Shown piece by piece: positions 1 to 11,899 of a stretch of 64,000 bases of DNA. The DNA is from Odiellus spinosus (taxonomy: Eukaryota; Arthropoda; Arachnida; Opiliones; Phalangiidae), in NCBI GenBank assembly GCA_963920705.1, contig CAWUCO010000002.1, positions 992,001 to 1,056,000 on the forward strand. The letters are read 5' to 3'. Each line of letters starts with the position of its first letter. Position 1 is the stretch's first letter. The position numbers and the translations under genes were made by a program. A model generated the notes under the pieces. The model saw only the letters and a program-made list of their open reading frames with translations. It was not told where the DNA came from and did no database searches.

Positions 1-519
1 TCCAAAATCAAGTGAATATTAGATCAGGTTGTTAGATAATAAAGTTTTTAAAATTTCAATGTAACGGAGATTTCCTACTTTTTTATTCAGGCGTTAATTA
101 CAAATTTGGATCTGCTCGTAATTAATCTTCTTCTAAATTCGCTCGACCTTTTCGTCAAAGCTTTCAATTATCTGTTATATTTAATTTTTAATTTGAAGAT
201 TAAAAGGCTTGAAAAGCTATAAAGTGATTCTCTTAATGTAGGATTTTCTAGAGACAGACAGGCTGAGTATATTTTGATAAAGTATGCCTAGCTATTATTT
301 TCTTCGAATTACAATTGTTTTTTTTTTAATTAAACTCATATAGCCTATATTTGACTGGACTTTTCGCTATGTCATGTAATTTATTGGTCTGATTCTAGTC
401 ATATTCACAAATCCAATTCCTAAAAACAGGCCAAAATGGACGAGTCCATTTTCCATGGTAGGATAATGTTACTGAAAATGGCGCAATCAAGAATAGATGT
501 TTTAAGTTTTAGTGTAAAT
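1..519. other. AT-rich stretch, no gene seen
   Basis: No open frame with protein-like composition, no splice-flanked exon and no clear repeat was seen. It ends at the 8-bp target duplication (gtgtaaat, 512-519) of the MITE that follows. Confidence 0.4.
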
Positions 520-754
520 CAGGGACGGAAATAAGCACAAGTCACTGGTCATTTGTCCGATAAATTTTCCAAATGTCCGATAACATTTTTAAGAGGGGGG
601 TCACTGGACAAATGTCCGATAGAAAAAAAGTACTTTTCAATACAGGAAATGTAGCATTGTCCGGTAATTTTGTTAAATGTCCGATAACTTTTGAATTGTT
701 AAGGGGGTTACTGGACATTTGTCCAATAAGAAAAATTTCTTATTTCCGTCCCTG
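520..754. mobile_element. hAT-like MITE, copy 1
   Basis: Ends are perfect 16-bp inverted repeats, CAGGGACGGAAATAAG at the left and its reverse complement at the right. The element is flanked on both sides by the identical 8-mer gtgtaaat (512-519 and 755-762). CAGGG termini with 8-bp target duplications are the hAT signature. The 235-bp interior is made of repeated 'gtccgata' motifs and has no coding capacity. A second copy is at 7024-7256. The short overlapping open frame is not a gene. Confidence 0.85.
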
Positions 755-840
755 GTGTAAATGTTTCGTACTTCTTAATGACTACCTTTTGGAATTTTTT
801 CTCAGCCGGTAAAATAACGAGTTTCCCTGATTGGTTTCAG

Positions 841-1002
841 AATGTCGACGTCATGTTTGCTCCGATAGACATCGCTCTAATCCATAATACGAAGAGACTA
901 GCAGCCGGTGGTCTTTTTGACTCTACCGACACTTTAATATTGGGACCGCCGCCCAAGATATCGTATTCCGTCTCCTTGACATTTCTATCTATGGACTTAT
1001 CG
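841..1002 (+). CDS. Ionotropic-receptor S1-type exon (orphan or partial gene)
   Basis: A 54-codon phase-0 exon is bounded by a good acceptor (ttggtttcag) and a good donor (gtaaat). It aligns with exon 3 of the IR genes further right: here GGLF-S---LI-G--KI, in gene A GGLFYS---IISGGKI, with the same phase 0/0 boundaries and nearly the same length (54 against 57 codons). In IRs this exon is the last part of the S1 ligand-binding half before TM1. No TM1, pore or TM2 exon was found in the next 13 kb, so it is either a fragment or the 5' part of a transposon-inflated gene whose S2/TM3 exons could be those at 14990-16105. The exon call is fairly safe; the linkage is inference. Confidence 0.5.
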
Positions 1003-1427
1003 GTAAATGGGCGTATATCGTAAAGTGGAATTAGTAATATTTGGTTATTTTTGTAACAACGTTAAATGAATAGCACCAGGCACCAGGATGGTGCTGGCCC
1101 TGACATGGCGAGTTGCGCCCTGTCATGGCAGATTGTTCCCTCGCGTGATCGAAAATTATGACAACGAGATTAATTCATGAAACACAAAAAAAAAATCGTA
1201 AATAATTTATAAATAATAATTTTTAAAATACCGACTTCTGTAAACAGATGATGTCAATTATTATTTCTACATTGAATCCACTACAAACAAAAAGTATAGG
1301 CGAATCATATTTCCATTCCTTACATTGGGATCAACGCTTCACATTCAGACAATATTCAGATATACTATTCAGTTTATATTGCAACCAAAACTTAAATTAA
1401 AACTAAATTATAAAAATTAATTGAGAT
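1003..1427. other. Intergenic or intronic, no gene seen
   Basis: AT-rich apart from a short GC-richer patch (about 1070-1150) with small local repeats (caccagg twice, tgacatggc/tgtcatggc). No feature could be assigned. Confidence 0.35.
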
Positions 1428-1937
1428 GGTTCTGCCCCGATTCGCCCCAAACATTTGGCCCAATTCCCATTTCGCCCAATCTCAATTGGCCTAAAACTAA
1501 CTGGCCCAATTCCCAATCAGCCCAATTTATTAGGCCCAATTCCCAATCAGCCCAATTTATTCTTATTTCGCCCAATCCACACCCAAGGCATATGCGAACA
1601 AAATCTTCTTGATCGGTTCCTTCGTCCTGTTTAATTATTTCTACCTAACCTAACCTAACCTAACCCAACCTAACAATTTTAGGCGAAACGGGAAAAAGAA
1701 TTTTAGGTTGAGCGAAATGGGAATAGATAATTCTTTACTAACTGATAAAACGATTGGGCGAAGTGGGATTGGGCGAAGTGGGATTGGGCGAAGTGGGATT
1801 GGGCGAATTGGGACAAGGAAATTTTGGTTTGGGCGAATTGGGAATCGATAATTTTGGGCCAAATGATAATACGTTTGGGTGAAGTAGGATTGGGCGAAAT
1901 GGGAATAGATAATTTTTGGGCGAAATGGGAACAAACC
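1428..1937. mobile_element. Word-array element, CGCCCAA type
   Basis: The left arm holds repeated words of the form CGCCCAATTCCCATT. The centre is a CCTAA tract (about 1645-1676). The right arm holds the same words inverted (gggcgaagtgggatt repeated). Ends are related inverted repeats (GGTTCTGCCCCGATTCGCCC and GGTTTGTTCCCATTTCGCCC read inward). Flanks are 8-mers attgagat (1420-1427) and attgaggt (1938-1945), a target duplication with one change. Apparent frames on both strands are artefacts of the in-phase word repeat. Confidence 0.7.
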
Positions 1938-2279
1938 ATTGAGGTTTATGGCAGTCGTATTTAAGATAACTTTCAGTGACTATACATGTATAATTCAGAC
2001 ACATTTAAGCCAAATTACAGAAGTATAATTTTCCGCAGCAAGATTTTACCATCAAAACGGCTAAATGATATATGGAAAACAGCTTAGCGTGTGCTGCCAA
2101 CTCAAACTGGTCACATTTCTTTAAATTTTTGGACAATTTCTTAAATATCTTCTAAACTATCTCGAATTTTAAATTGATTTTTCAACTGAATTATTAATTA
2201 GATTCAGTTAAACAATATTATTATATTAAATTAAAATTTAAATGCATTATACGCTTCAATTCACTAAAAGATATCGCGG
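1938..2279. other. AT-rich spacer
   Basis: No exon, repeat or element end could be supported here. Confidence 0.3.
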
Positions 2280-2700
2280 CATAAGGCCAAAATAGTTAGG
2301 GCATGGAAAAGGGGTATATATAGCTTTCGCGGACCTTTATTCACCGAGCGAGTAACCGAGAAGAGTTGGGGAACACCCCCCCCCCTTCTCAACGTCTAGA
2401 CGTTTATCGTAACCCTAGGCATTCGGTAACTGCACCACAATGACCCGTAGAGGGAGGAGTTAAGTGGAGTGGAAGGTCGATGTGGGATTGTGGACCATAT
2501 TAGTGAGGGACGCCTCGCTAGTATGACCCGCTGAGATCGGACACTGGAGGTTGGACCTTGGTGTGGGGGATGGTCGGAGGTGATTATAACAGTGGGAGAC
2601 GTCCCATTGCGTATAATCACCTTCAACTGTCCAGCATCAAGGTTTGACCGTAAAGTGGATGGTGAATATTATGCAATTGGAGACGTCCTGCGCGACACTT
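2280..2700. other. GC-richer block with TATA-like sequence
   Basis: Composition shifts sharply from the AT-rich surroundings. A TATA-like string (tatatatag, about 2317) lies about 80 bp before a C-rich run. The block could be a promoter with a first exon, or the U3/R part of an LTR, but no paired LTR and no coding frame with recognisable motifs was found. Confidence 0.25.
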
Positions 2701-2805
2701 GAAACTCAATGTGGCAGCCATGCTTAAAGGCGGTAATTCCCGTTAAACATAATTGAACGATAAACTGGCATGATTACGTCTCTAGGCTTTTGGTTCCACG
2801 AGCTA

Positions 2806-2945
2806 GGTCACGTGATTTCCGTTTACACAGGCAGTGACAGACACACATACAGACACACACACACAGGCTGACACGACCAGTCTAAAACCTCCCCCTACGA
2901 CCAGTCTATAACCTCCCCCTGAACAAAAGTTCAGTCGGGGAGGTA
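2806..2945. repeat. SINE-type 3' tail, copy 1
   Basis: A CA/GACA-rich tract is followed by a hairpin in which cctccccctgaac pairs with gttcagtcggggagg. The first stem is preceded by a partial duplicate. The same arrangement, with a cctctccttgaac/gttcactcggagagg hairpin, ends the tRNA-like repeat at 10081-10362, so the two are copies of one dispersed family. Confidence 0.5.
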
Positions 2946-3845
2946 AAAATGTTAACGCAAAGCTAAAAGAATGTAATGTATGGTATTCTACAGCGCTATT
3001 GAAGGTAGAGGGTGTTGTCCCCCCCACATTTTCTCTAGATATAACAGAGTAACAAGATCATTTTTTTAAATTGAGGCTAACACCATTTTTTTCGAATGCT
3101 AATACAGCTTCTCGGTCAGTCAATTCCCTGCCACTATTTTTCTCCTTTTGTCGTCATATTTTTATGCGCGAACCTAAAAAAAAAAGTGATTTGTTTATAA
3201 ATAATATTCTTAAGAGTTGTTCTCTGCTTTTCTTTATTTTTGTCAGTCTTCGCTTTGCCTTACGTTGGTTCTATCGATGGTATCATTGTTTCTCGTTCGA
3301 CGAATTTGGACCAATTTGTGGCTTAAAAAGTCAACCGCACCTCGTCACAGTCAACATTTATTAACAACTGTATTTGACTCGTTCTGGGATGTTTTTTTCT
3401 TAATCTTCTACGAACGTAAATTGAACCAATTTCATTCTAAATACACTTTACTCAAGTTGGGTATATTCTCTCGTCCTTAATGTCTCACTTTTATTTTTGA
3501 CTCCAAATATTGCCATAGCCCAGAGTATATTATAAAAAACGTAGCTTCGCTTCGCGCTTCTAAAAAAGGTGCATTTATACCCAAAGATGGTCGAACAAAG
3601 CCGTAAAGGTACAGAAATTTAAAAATTCAAATTAATATTAAGGGGGATGGAACGGCGACCAGTGTAGCCGAACCCGTCCGTAAAAATCTGAAGATGATGT
3701 AGTTTTCCTCTCTCCCTTCTGTATCCAAAGATGTAAACTGCGCTTTTTTGGTGCGCAATCACGAGACATACCAAAATCTCGCTTTAAATAATCTCACGAA
3801 GCACGCGCAAAAAAGGATGTGCATTAGAAACTATAGTAACAGTCA
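2946..3845. other. No supported gene
   Basis: Open frames around 3071-3480 on the + strand are T-rich, lack conserved motifs and have no convincing splice borders. A weak resemblance to membrane segments comes from T-rich sequence. I see no real gene here. Confidence 0.35.
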
Positions 3846-4290
3846 AGGGGGAAAAAATGGGGCCCAATCCCAACTGGCTCAATTCCCGATCAACCCAATT
3901 CATTCAACCTAGCCCAAACCAACCTAACGCAACTCAATCTTAAGAACCATATTCTTTTTTAATTTTGGTAACCTAACCCAACACAATCTACCTTAACCTA
4001 ACCCAATCTACCTTAACTCAACACAATCTACCCTATAAAACTTAACCCAAATACATCCTAACCCAACCCAACTTAACCCAACCCAAACCCAACCTAACCC
4101 AACCCAATCTAAAGAATAATTTACTTTATTAGTTTTGGTAACCTAACCCAACCCAACCTAAACCTACTTTAACCCAACCCAACCTAACAATTTTAGGCGA
4201 AACGGGGAAAGGAATTTTTAGGTTGAGCAAAATGGGAATAGATAATTCTGAACTAACTGATAAAACGATTGGGCGAAGTGAGACTGGGCG
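3846..4290. repeat. Degenerate word-array element
   Basis: The left side has ggcccaatcccaactggctc-type words, the centre is a long decayed CCTAACCCAAC tract, and the right side has inverted words (gattgggcgaagtgag). This is the same architecture as 1428-1937 with a much longer core. Ends and target duplication are no longer clear. Confidence 0.5.
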
Positions 4291-5446
4291 TGTAAATTAT
4301 CTCATGATTAGAAACAATTAAATAAAGAAAGAAGCGTATTTTTAATATATTTAAAAGATTTTTCAAAAGAACTAAGGACACTTGAAATTAAAGCCAAAAT
4401 ATTTAGGAAAGTTTTTAGGGAAGATTTGTTTTCATTTAAAATAATAAATCATCAGTAATAAACAAACCTGTGCCTCCAATCTTTTACAATGAATCTTCTC
4501 TATTTTGAGTGGAGGTTCTTTCGATAATCTTTCTATCATTTCGTTGAGTACGTTCTCTCCCTGATGACATTGTTTCCCTCTCAATTTTTCCCCACCTTTA
4601 AGAAGAAATTACGTGGGTGTTTGAGTTCTTCATCCATTAACAAAAATACTATAAAAATGATTGCCCATATTTGACTAGATTTTTACTTTGTTTACTTAAA
4701 TTTATACGTATTACCTAGGCAATTACTTGATTACCATTGGATATACGACTGTTTAATACCATATACCATTGTATTACCTAACTAACTAATGGTTAACAAG
4801 AGCTGTAAGGTCTGTAAACCCCTAGTTCTTCAAAAACACTGGAAAAAAAGGTGTAATATGTAAGTTTATTACAATATAGAAATCTAAATTTTAGACCATA
4901 ACTTACATTTCCCGCTGTTTCCCATAAACATATTGGACGTCCGCTAATTTACGCGAAAATATCGATAGATAGAGCCACTTCGGAAATAGCAACTGCCTTT
5001 ATCTCCCGTCTCTTTTTTTTTTCACTTTTTTCCAGCACTTCCTTCAATTTCGAACGACTTAGCGGATCGTGTCGTCTGCGCTTGTTTACTGATTGGCGTT
5101 ACCTTTATGGGATTTATCATTAATTGTTTCTTGAAATCGGAGTGTTTGAATGAAAACTATATTTATATTGAAACGTTGAATGATTTACTCAGCCTCGAAA
5201 ATATCAAAGGAGTTTTCTTAGATGACGGAATAGAACAGCGTTATCTCGTCAAAAAAGTAAGACTAGTAACTTAAAATATAAGGGCTAAGGATCGTCGCGA
5301 GTTCTTCAGGGTTTAGTTTGCTGTAACGCTAACATAGTTATAGCACCTGGGCTTTTAAGAGTATTTACTCCCTCTTCGCCGAAAATAAATTTCACCCAAT
5401 TGGCTCCTATTTCCAAAAAAAAAAAAATTAAGGGAGCTAGTAATTA
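4291..5446. other. AT-rich spacer, nothing identified
   Basis: No exon with splice borders, no repeat and no element termini were recognised over this stretch. Confidence 0.3.
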
Positions 5447-5522
5447 AGTAACTTATAGGGATATAGTAGTTAAATAACTTATAGGGATATAGTAGTTAAA
5501 TAACTTATAGGGATATAGTAAT
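5447..5522. repeat. Short 26-bp tandem repeat
   Basis: About three nearly identical copies of a 26-bp unit containing cttatagggatatagtag, directly upstream of the 19-bp array. Confidence 0.7.
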
Positions 5523-5601
5523 TAACTTTAATGGAGCTAGTAATTGTGGAAAACTAGAAATTAACTTGAGGGGAAAGGAAATTAACTAATGGGAAGTTAC
5601 A

Positions 5602-6657
5602 AATTAATTATCAAGATGTCAATTAATTAACAAGATGTCAATTAATTAAAAAGATGTCAATTAATTAACAAGATGTCAATTAATTAACAAGATGTCAATT
5701 AATTAAAAAGATGTCAATTAATTAACAAGATGTCAATTAATTAAAAATATGTCAATTAATTAAAAATATGTCAATTAATTAAAAAGATGTCAGTTAATTA
5801 ACAAGATGTCAATTAATTAACAATATGTCAATTAATTAACAAGATGTCAATTAATTAACAAGGTGTCAATTAATTAACAAGGTGTCAATTAATTAACAAG
5901 ATGTCAATTAATTAACAAGATGTCAATTAATTAACAAGATGTCAATTAATTAAAAAGATGTCAATTAATTAAAAAGATGTCAATTAATTAACAAGATATC
6001 AATTAATTAAAAATATGTCAATTAATTAAAAAGATGTCAGTTAATTAACAAGATGTCAATTAATTAACAAGATGTCAATTAATTAACAAGATGTCAATTA
6101 ATTAACAAAATGTCAATTAATTAACAAGATGTCAATTAATTAACAAGATGTCAATTAATTAACAAGATGTCAATTAATTAACAAGATGTCAATTAACAAG
6201 ATGTCAATTAACAAGATGTCAATTAACAAGATGTCAATTAATTAACAAGATGTCAATTAATTAACAAGATGTCAATTAATTAACAAGATGTCAATTAATT
6301 AACAAGATGTCAATTTATTAACAAGATGTCAATTAATTAACAAGATGTCAATTAATTAACAAGATGTCAATTAATTAACAAGATGTCAATTAATTAACAA
6401 GATGTCAATTAATTAACAAGATGTCAATTAACAAGATGTCAATTAACAAGATGTCAATTAACAAGATGTCAATTAACAAGATGTCAATTAATTAACAAGA
6501 TGTCAATTAATTAACAAGATGTCAATTAATTAACAAGATGTCAATTAATTAACAAGATGTCAATTAATTAACAAGATGTCAATTTATTAACAAGATGTCA
6601 ATTAATTAACAAGATGTCAATTAATTAACAAGATGTCGATTAATTAACAAGATGTCA
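5602..6657. repeat. 19-bp minisatellite (CAATTAATTAACAAGATGT)
   Basis: Roughly 55 head-to-tail copies of a 19-bp unit, with interspersed 15-bp units that lack one AATT step (around 6187-6240 and 6425-6480). Variants are single substitutions (aag/aaa/aat before atgtc). Each full unit carries a TAATTAA core. It is not a CRISPR: there are no unique spacers. Confidence 0.95.
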
Positions 6658-6719
6658 AAACCACAATTTTTTTTATAATACTAAGTTTATGAAGCTTTCG
6701 ACCGTAATCCTGGGGAATG

Positions 6720-6938
6720 GATACCTAACCTAACCTTACCTAATTTAACCTAACACTTGTGTAGATTTACATAAGATGCTTTTCGATATTCTAAAAATCG
6801 TAAGAACATTCCACTAACGGAACAACAATCCTCTTTTAGGCAAAATGAGAATTAGTCGAAATGAGGGTGAAATGAAGATTGGGCGAAATGAGATCTGATT
6901 CATAAAAAATAGTTGGGCGATATGGGATTGGGCTAAAT
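6720..6938. mobile_element. Partial word-array element, CGCCCAA type
   Basis: CCTAACC core sequence (6723-6760) is followed by an inverted word arm (gggcgaaatgag, gggcgatatgggatt) ending in gggaacaaacc at 6938, the same right end as the element at 1428-1937. The left half is missing or decayed. The minus-strand frame across it is a repeat artefact. Confidence 0.5.
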
Positions 6939-7023
6939 GGGAACAAACCGATTTGAGCGCATCATTTTTATAGTGTTTGGAGTCGGTTTGATTTTGAATG
7001 ATCTGAAAATGTAGCGATATAAT

Positions 7024-7256
7024 CAGGGACGGAAATAAGCACAAGTCACTGGTCATTGTTCGATTAAATTTCCAAAATGTCCGATAACTTTTTATTTTTA
7101 AGAGGGGGTCACTGGACAAATGTCCGATAAAAAAAAACTTTAATACAGGAAGTGTAGCATTGTCCAGTAATTTTGTTAAATGTCCGATAACTTTTGAATT
7201 TTTAAGGGGGTTACTGGACATTTGTCCAATAAGAAAATTTTCTTATTTCCGCCCTG
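7024..7256. mobile_element. hAT-like MITE, copy 2
   Basis: Same family as 520-754, with the same start CAGGGACGGAAATAAG and the same end with one base missing. Flanks are 8-mers gatataat (7016-7023) and ggtataat (7257-7264), a target duplication with one mismatch. The two copies differ by scattered substitutions and small indels. Confidence 0.8.
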
Positions 7257-7577
7257 GGTATAATAGTTTATAGACCTCGTCCGTTTATACATACACAATT
7301 AATCAAAACGAAGTCAGCAAAATTTATTACGGACTTGCAATTTAACTATAAATTTGATGGACATTAACCATAATATCTGTTTTACTCAAGATATTTTAAG
7401 TTGATATTTAAATTACTAAATCTGCAACGAAAAGCCTACATTTGGTTTCATTAAATTAAATAAGAAAAATTGTCCAGGACTAAAAACTGACTCGGCAATT
7501 TTTTACGTGTAAATCTTTGTTCCATTGCGCCGAATCCCATTCATTAGAAAAATAAGCCATAATTGGTAGATTTAGTA
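7257..7577. other. AT-rich spacer
   Basis: Nothing supportable except the left target copy (gatttagta, 7569-7577) of the next element. Confidence 0.3.
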
Positions 7578-7885
7578 GGTAAGGTTCCAATTGCGCAGTT
7601 CCCTTTTGCGCAGTTCCCACAAGCGCATTTCTTTTTGCGCAGTTTTTCATTTGCGCAGTTTTCCATTTCCGCAGTTTCCATTTGCACTTTTTCCATTTGC
7701 GCAGTGTTCATTTGCAGGTTATGTTAGGTTAGTTAATCACTCGAACTATCATGTCCCTCTTATGGACAGCTCGAATGGCAAGCTGCGCAAATGGAAAACT
7801 GCGCAAATGGGAAACCGCGCAAATGGCTACTGCGCAAATGAAAATGCGCAAGTGGGAAACTGCGCAAATGGCTACTGCGCAAATG
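7578..7885. mobile_element. Word-array element, GCGCAG type
   Basis: Left arm: about eight words of the form TTGCGCAGTTCCC. Centre: gttatgttaggttagttaat (about 7718). Right arm: inverted words (aactgcgcaaatgg). Flanking direct repeat gatttagta at 7569-7577 and 7886-7894 (9 bp, or 8 bp plus a chance match). The open frame over it is a by-product of the word periodicity. Confidence 0.65.
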
Positions 7886-7894
7886 GATTTAGTA

Positions 7895-8560
7895 TTTGCT
7901 TAAATGGGGCAGTTTGATAGGACCGAAAAACTCCTCCCTTATGGTATTTTATAAATTAATTTACCGGGAACACAAAAATTATATCTGCGCTATCAAAAGA
8001 TCTGATTGACTTATTACAATGGTAGTTTAAATTAGTATTAGATCCAAAGATTATGTAAAATGCCAAGCAAAAATTATAGTTAATCGTAGTCATTATGTAT
8101 CAAGGTTTTCACTGCAGCTTTAGGTTTTACTATTGATATAATTTATAAAAGGGGTGTTGGACTCTGCAAACAAGTCATTTTTAATCAATTTAGAAAAATT
8201 AAGGTGTGCCTAAAACATTGTCCAAACTAGCGTAACCCAATTAATTTGAAGATAATTAAAGAACTTTGATAATTAACTGTAAAATACCTCAAAACCTTTG
8301 GTTAGTTTTTATAATACATAGTCCAAATCGTTTAAAAGTAATTTGTTACAAGAGTCAAGAGCCAAGTATTCCTTTAAACACAATTTTCTTTCAAAATCCA
8401 TGATACAATATGCAGAATTTTATTTTATGCTGTAAATATTATTGATATTGCTGGCCGATTTAATTAGGAAAATACAAAACCTTCTGATGGGGTCATTTTA
8501 TCAAAATCTTTGTGGCAATTCAGTTGAACAAGTTGGGAAACCAAAATATTACCTCTCCTC
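7895..8560. other. AT-rich spacer, no gene seen
   Basis: No exon, tandem repeat or terminal repeat recognised. Confidence 0.3.
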
Positions 8561-9108
8561 AAACTAATGAAACCAGGTAGACGTGTTAAAAATTGATTTT
8601 ATAATTAGGTTAAAATAAGAAAGAGGAGTGGCACACTTCTTGCTATATGGTTACTTTTGCCGCTACACGGTTTATACGATTTAACAGTGTCACCTGCTGG
8701 TAGAACTTTTACATAATATTTATTTAGCAAATAAAATGAAATTTAAATATGATATTATGATAGCAGAAGACTAATACTATTTTATTAAGCATAACTGATA
8801 CGAAAAAATCGCATTAAAATAACAATGCTAAACAAGAAAACTAATGAAACCAGGTAGACGATGTTAAAAATTTATTCTTTAATTTTTGGGTTAAAATAAG
8901 AAAGAGGAGTGGCACACTTCTTGCTCTAAGGTTACTTTTGCCGATACACTATTTACACGATGAAACTTATGTCACCTGCTGGTAGAACGATTACATCATA
9001 TTTATTTACAAAATAAAATAAAATTTAAATATGATATTATGATAGAAGAAGACTAATACTATTTTATTAAGCATAAATGATACGAAAAAATCGTATTAAG
9101 ATAACTAG
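8561..9108. repeat. 277-bp tandem repeat, two good copies plus decayed ones
   Basis: Two head-to-tail copies start at aaactaatgaaaccaggtag (8561 and 8838). Both carry the blocks agaggagtggcacacttctt and gtcacctgctggtagaac in the same order. More diverged relatives of the same unit (gtcacc..., aatttacaaaataaaatt..., aagcataatt) continue at about 9600-9960. Confidence 0.75.
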
Positions 9109-10080
9109 TGAAATTCTAATGACAATTAAAAATAGGAGCGTCCCGAGAGCGACGTATTCAGTTACATGATTAGTTTTATTTTCACTCTCTCGAAAGAGTC
9201 GAATATTCTACGAAGAGACCCCACGCTCCATGCAAGCACGGACGCGCCATACCACTACCTTAATTTTCGACCCTCTGTTATTTTACAGATACATAATAGT
9301 TGAAGTTTATCTTAAATTAAAATTATTCTAACCAAAATTAAAACAATTAAACCATAATTAAATTATTTTCAAGCTATAGGACTAAATTAAACGTATAGAG
9401 ATTGAATCAAATTAACTATGATTAAACAAATTGTAGTTGAAATGGATTTCACAAGAATAAAAACAACTGAATTTCTAGATTATTTATTATTAATTAATTT
9501 AAACCTAAGACTAAATTAAAGAGAACAAATTATAGAAAATGACTAAATAAGTTTGACCTTCCTTGACTGAAACTTCTGAAAGGTATTAAGGTAAGCTTTA
9601 AGCTGAGTTCGAGGGAAACTAGTGTCACCTACAGCATAAGCTACTAATTATTCCATGCCTACGGATAGAAAGTTAATTTACAAAATATAATTAAATTTAA
9701 ATATTATTTTTTGAGAGAGGACTAGAACTAATTATTATAGAATTTAAATCAAGCATAATTAAAGTTTTTAAAAAATCTTATGCCATTATTTCGTAATGTA
9801 GCCATAGGCCTACTTCCTACTAGTCTAGCGTGACCTAGTGACAAAAACTTAATAGCAAATTCATTTACAAAATAAAATTAAATTTAAATATTATATTATG
9901 ATCGTGGAAGTCTAGTAATATTTTATTTTATAATTTAAATGACGAGTAATAAGCTTTTAATTTTTTTATTTAATTGGGTACATATAAAGCTGTATACGCG
10001 GCGCTACTATAACACGGCCTGGCTTCCGTAGTGCACCCCTTCCAGATTTAAGAGGTTTTTATCTAAAATTCTCAAGTGCT
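9109..10080. other. AT-rich spacer with decayed repeat units
   Basis: Holds diverged copies of the upstream 277-bp unit (about 9600-9960) and a short GC-richer patch near 9990-10040. No gene seen. Confidence 0.35.
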
Positions 10081-10362
10081 TATAGCAAAGTCGTTAGAGC
10101 GTTCGCATGGCTATCTCTAAAGCGGAGCAGCGTCGAGCGCGGACAGTAACTGGGAGGGAGACCACCCGCGAAATGTTTTATTTAAATAGGAAATTTCAAA
10201 ATTTGGAAATTGTACCGCCACCTATGAGAAGAGTAGTGATCTAAAAGATTAGAATTTTTTTGCGATGACGTAATTGCGAACACGGCGAACGACAGACAGA
10301 CACACACACACACGATCAGGACAGAACCTCTCCTTGAACTAAAGTTCACTCGGAGAGGTAAA
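10081..10362 (+). repeat. Probable tRNA-derived SINE
   Basis: The 5' part looks tRNA-related (tagcaaagtcgttagagcg followed by a cgtcgagcgcggac stretch), suggesting a decayed pol III promoter. It is followed by a GACA/CA-rich tract and a terminal hairpin (cctctccttgaac/gttcactcggagagg, ending 10362) that matches the tail at 2806-2945. Box assignment is by eye only and no target duplication was found. Confidence 0.4.
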
Positions 10363-10363
10363 A

Positions 10364-10530
10364 AGGCAACATCTTCCGTAGAAACGGGTTCTATTCAACG
10401 GTTCTTTTTGTTAGTTTCAAGGTTGGTAGAAGTATAGAAAATCCTATACTTTGAACCAACCTTGGAAAAGGGCAACATCTTCAATACAAACGGGTGCTTT
10501 TTAACGGGCACTTTATCCGGTTTCAAGGTT
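10364..10530 (+). repeat. Imperfect direct repeat of about 100 bp period
   Basis: Two copies of a block with ggcaacatcttc, aaacgggt and gtttcaaggtt in order (10364 and about 10466), separated by an inverted caaggttgg/ccaaccttgg pair around 10420-10465. Confidence 0.5.
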
Positions 10531-10906
10531 ATTTTATTGTAAGGCCTATTTAGAAACTTAAATAAATAAAACCCACCCTTTCCCGAACATTTTTCACGGG
10601 TGGCGATAATGACAAATGCATAGATGAATGAAAAAAAAAAAAAAAAAAAAAAAAAAACAAGAGTTTTTTTTTAGTTAGGTTTTCTATAATATACGCTTCA
10701 TTGTCGAAACCATTTTCATGATGCGTATTTAAACTCACTATCCCTTCGATCAAATGAGAACCCCTGTCGATCAGATTCATTTTGATCCAATAGACCTGTG
10801 TCGATGAAATAGTACTATTACTAAAAGAGCATTTCGTTGCCAGGCAACAAGTTCGTGCGCAAGTATATAAACTTTCAAGTTTACAACCGGGCATTTTTTT
10901 TTCTCC

Positions 10907-11899
10907 ATTTTTTTTTTTTTTTTTTTTTTTTTGACGAGCTAGGGCTAGTATAGCCTTACAGCTCCAGAAGGACCAACAATCACGCGCGAAATATAACTTT
11001 AAAAGTTTTAACAATGATAACATTAAAAGTTTTAACAATGATAACATTGGAAAGTTAGTTAAACAATTAAGGAACCAGAAAAATCTCAATTTGGGAACTT
11101 GGAATTTACATTGTGGGAAGTAAAGATTAAAATAGGTTTTGGAAGTAATAATTAAATTAAGTACATCAAATAAACATCTGAGTTGATTATTTTCAAAACA
11201 GCAAAATAACTTTTGGAGTTATAGAGTTAGGAATTTTAAACCGTAGTGAATTTTGAGTAAATTTACATTTGAGTAATGGGTAGAATTTTTTAAATTATGG
11301 AATTCGAAAATTTAGTTGTGGGTAAGTTTAGATTAAGTTTAGGAAATTTAGGAAAGTTAAATTTAAATAAGATTAGGGATATCTAATTAAACGTGGGGAG
11401 TGGTAAAATTAGTAATTTGTAAATTTTTTTTTTTTTTTTTTTCCTTTTCCCTTTTCTTTTTTCCCTTTCTCCCTTTTTTTCCCCTCTTTTCTTTTTTTTC
11501 CCTTTTCTCCTCTTCTTTAAACCATTGGGAAATTTGGAACCAGACTTAAATATGACATTTGAGAATTGGAACTAGGGATGGTAAACAAACAGAATCATAA
11601 AATTGGGAACAATAAGTCCTGTTTAAGTTGGGAACCATTGAGTGTATAGACTTTTTGCCGCGCCTTATGAAGGGGGCTACCATTTTTTCCGTTCCCCTTA
11701 GTTCCGATCCCCCAATCCACCATTTTGGTCACCAAGGAACGAGATGATAGTTTTTTTGGTAGGCAGAGCCACTACCTCCTCGATTCTTGGTGACAAAAAT
11801 GGCGGATTGGGGGGCGGAAGTATGAGGAACGGGCAAAATGGTAGCCCCCTTCATAAGGCTCGGCAAAAAGTCTATACAAATAATTTTTGGACAGTTAAA
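10907..11899 (-). mobile_element. 3' region of truncated CR1-like LINE
   Basis: On the minus strand this follows the reverse transcriptase fragment 11900-12868 and ends in a tail shared with the full LINE at 23201: gagctgt...gccctagctcgtcaa followed by a long A-run (T-run on + at about 10910-10930). It contains the palindromic MITE 11643-11878 and a pyrimidine-rich tract (11421-11515). The homopolymer-rich minus-strand frame across 10550-11089 is not a gene. Confidence 0.55.
11643..11878. mobile_element. Palindromic MITE in LINE 3' region
   Basis: Long inverted arms beginning tgtatagactttttgccg (11643) and ending in its complement at 11878, continuing inward through agggggctaccattt, with inner pairing of ttggtcaccaagg and cttggtgac. 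The fold-back explains the short open frame on the + strand. Target duplication not resolved. Confidence 0.65.

Noticed and set aside
1650-2004. Three long overlapping minus-strand frames rich in FAQSHFAQSHF-type repeats
   Set aside because: Produced by the 15-bp word array in all frames; no codon bias or domain.
3071-3480. Membrane-protein-like frames resembling an IR pore exon
   Set aside because: Hydrophobicity is due to T-rich codons; no NQG pore end, no conserved TM2 follow-on and poor splice borders.
5602-6657. CRISPR-like regular repeats (also 43113-47148)
   Set aside because: Units are contiguous with no unique spacers, in a spliced eukaryotic context; these are satellites.
10550-11089. 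179-aa minus-strand frame
   Set aside because: Runs through T/A homopolymers and LINE 3' tail; no protein motif.
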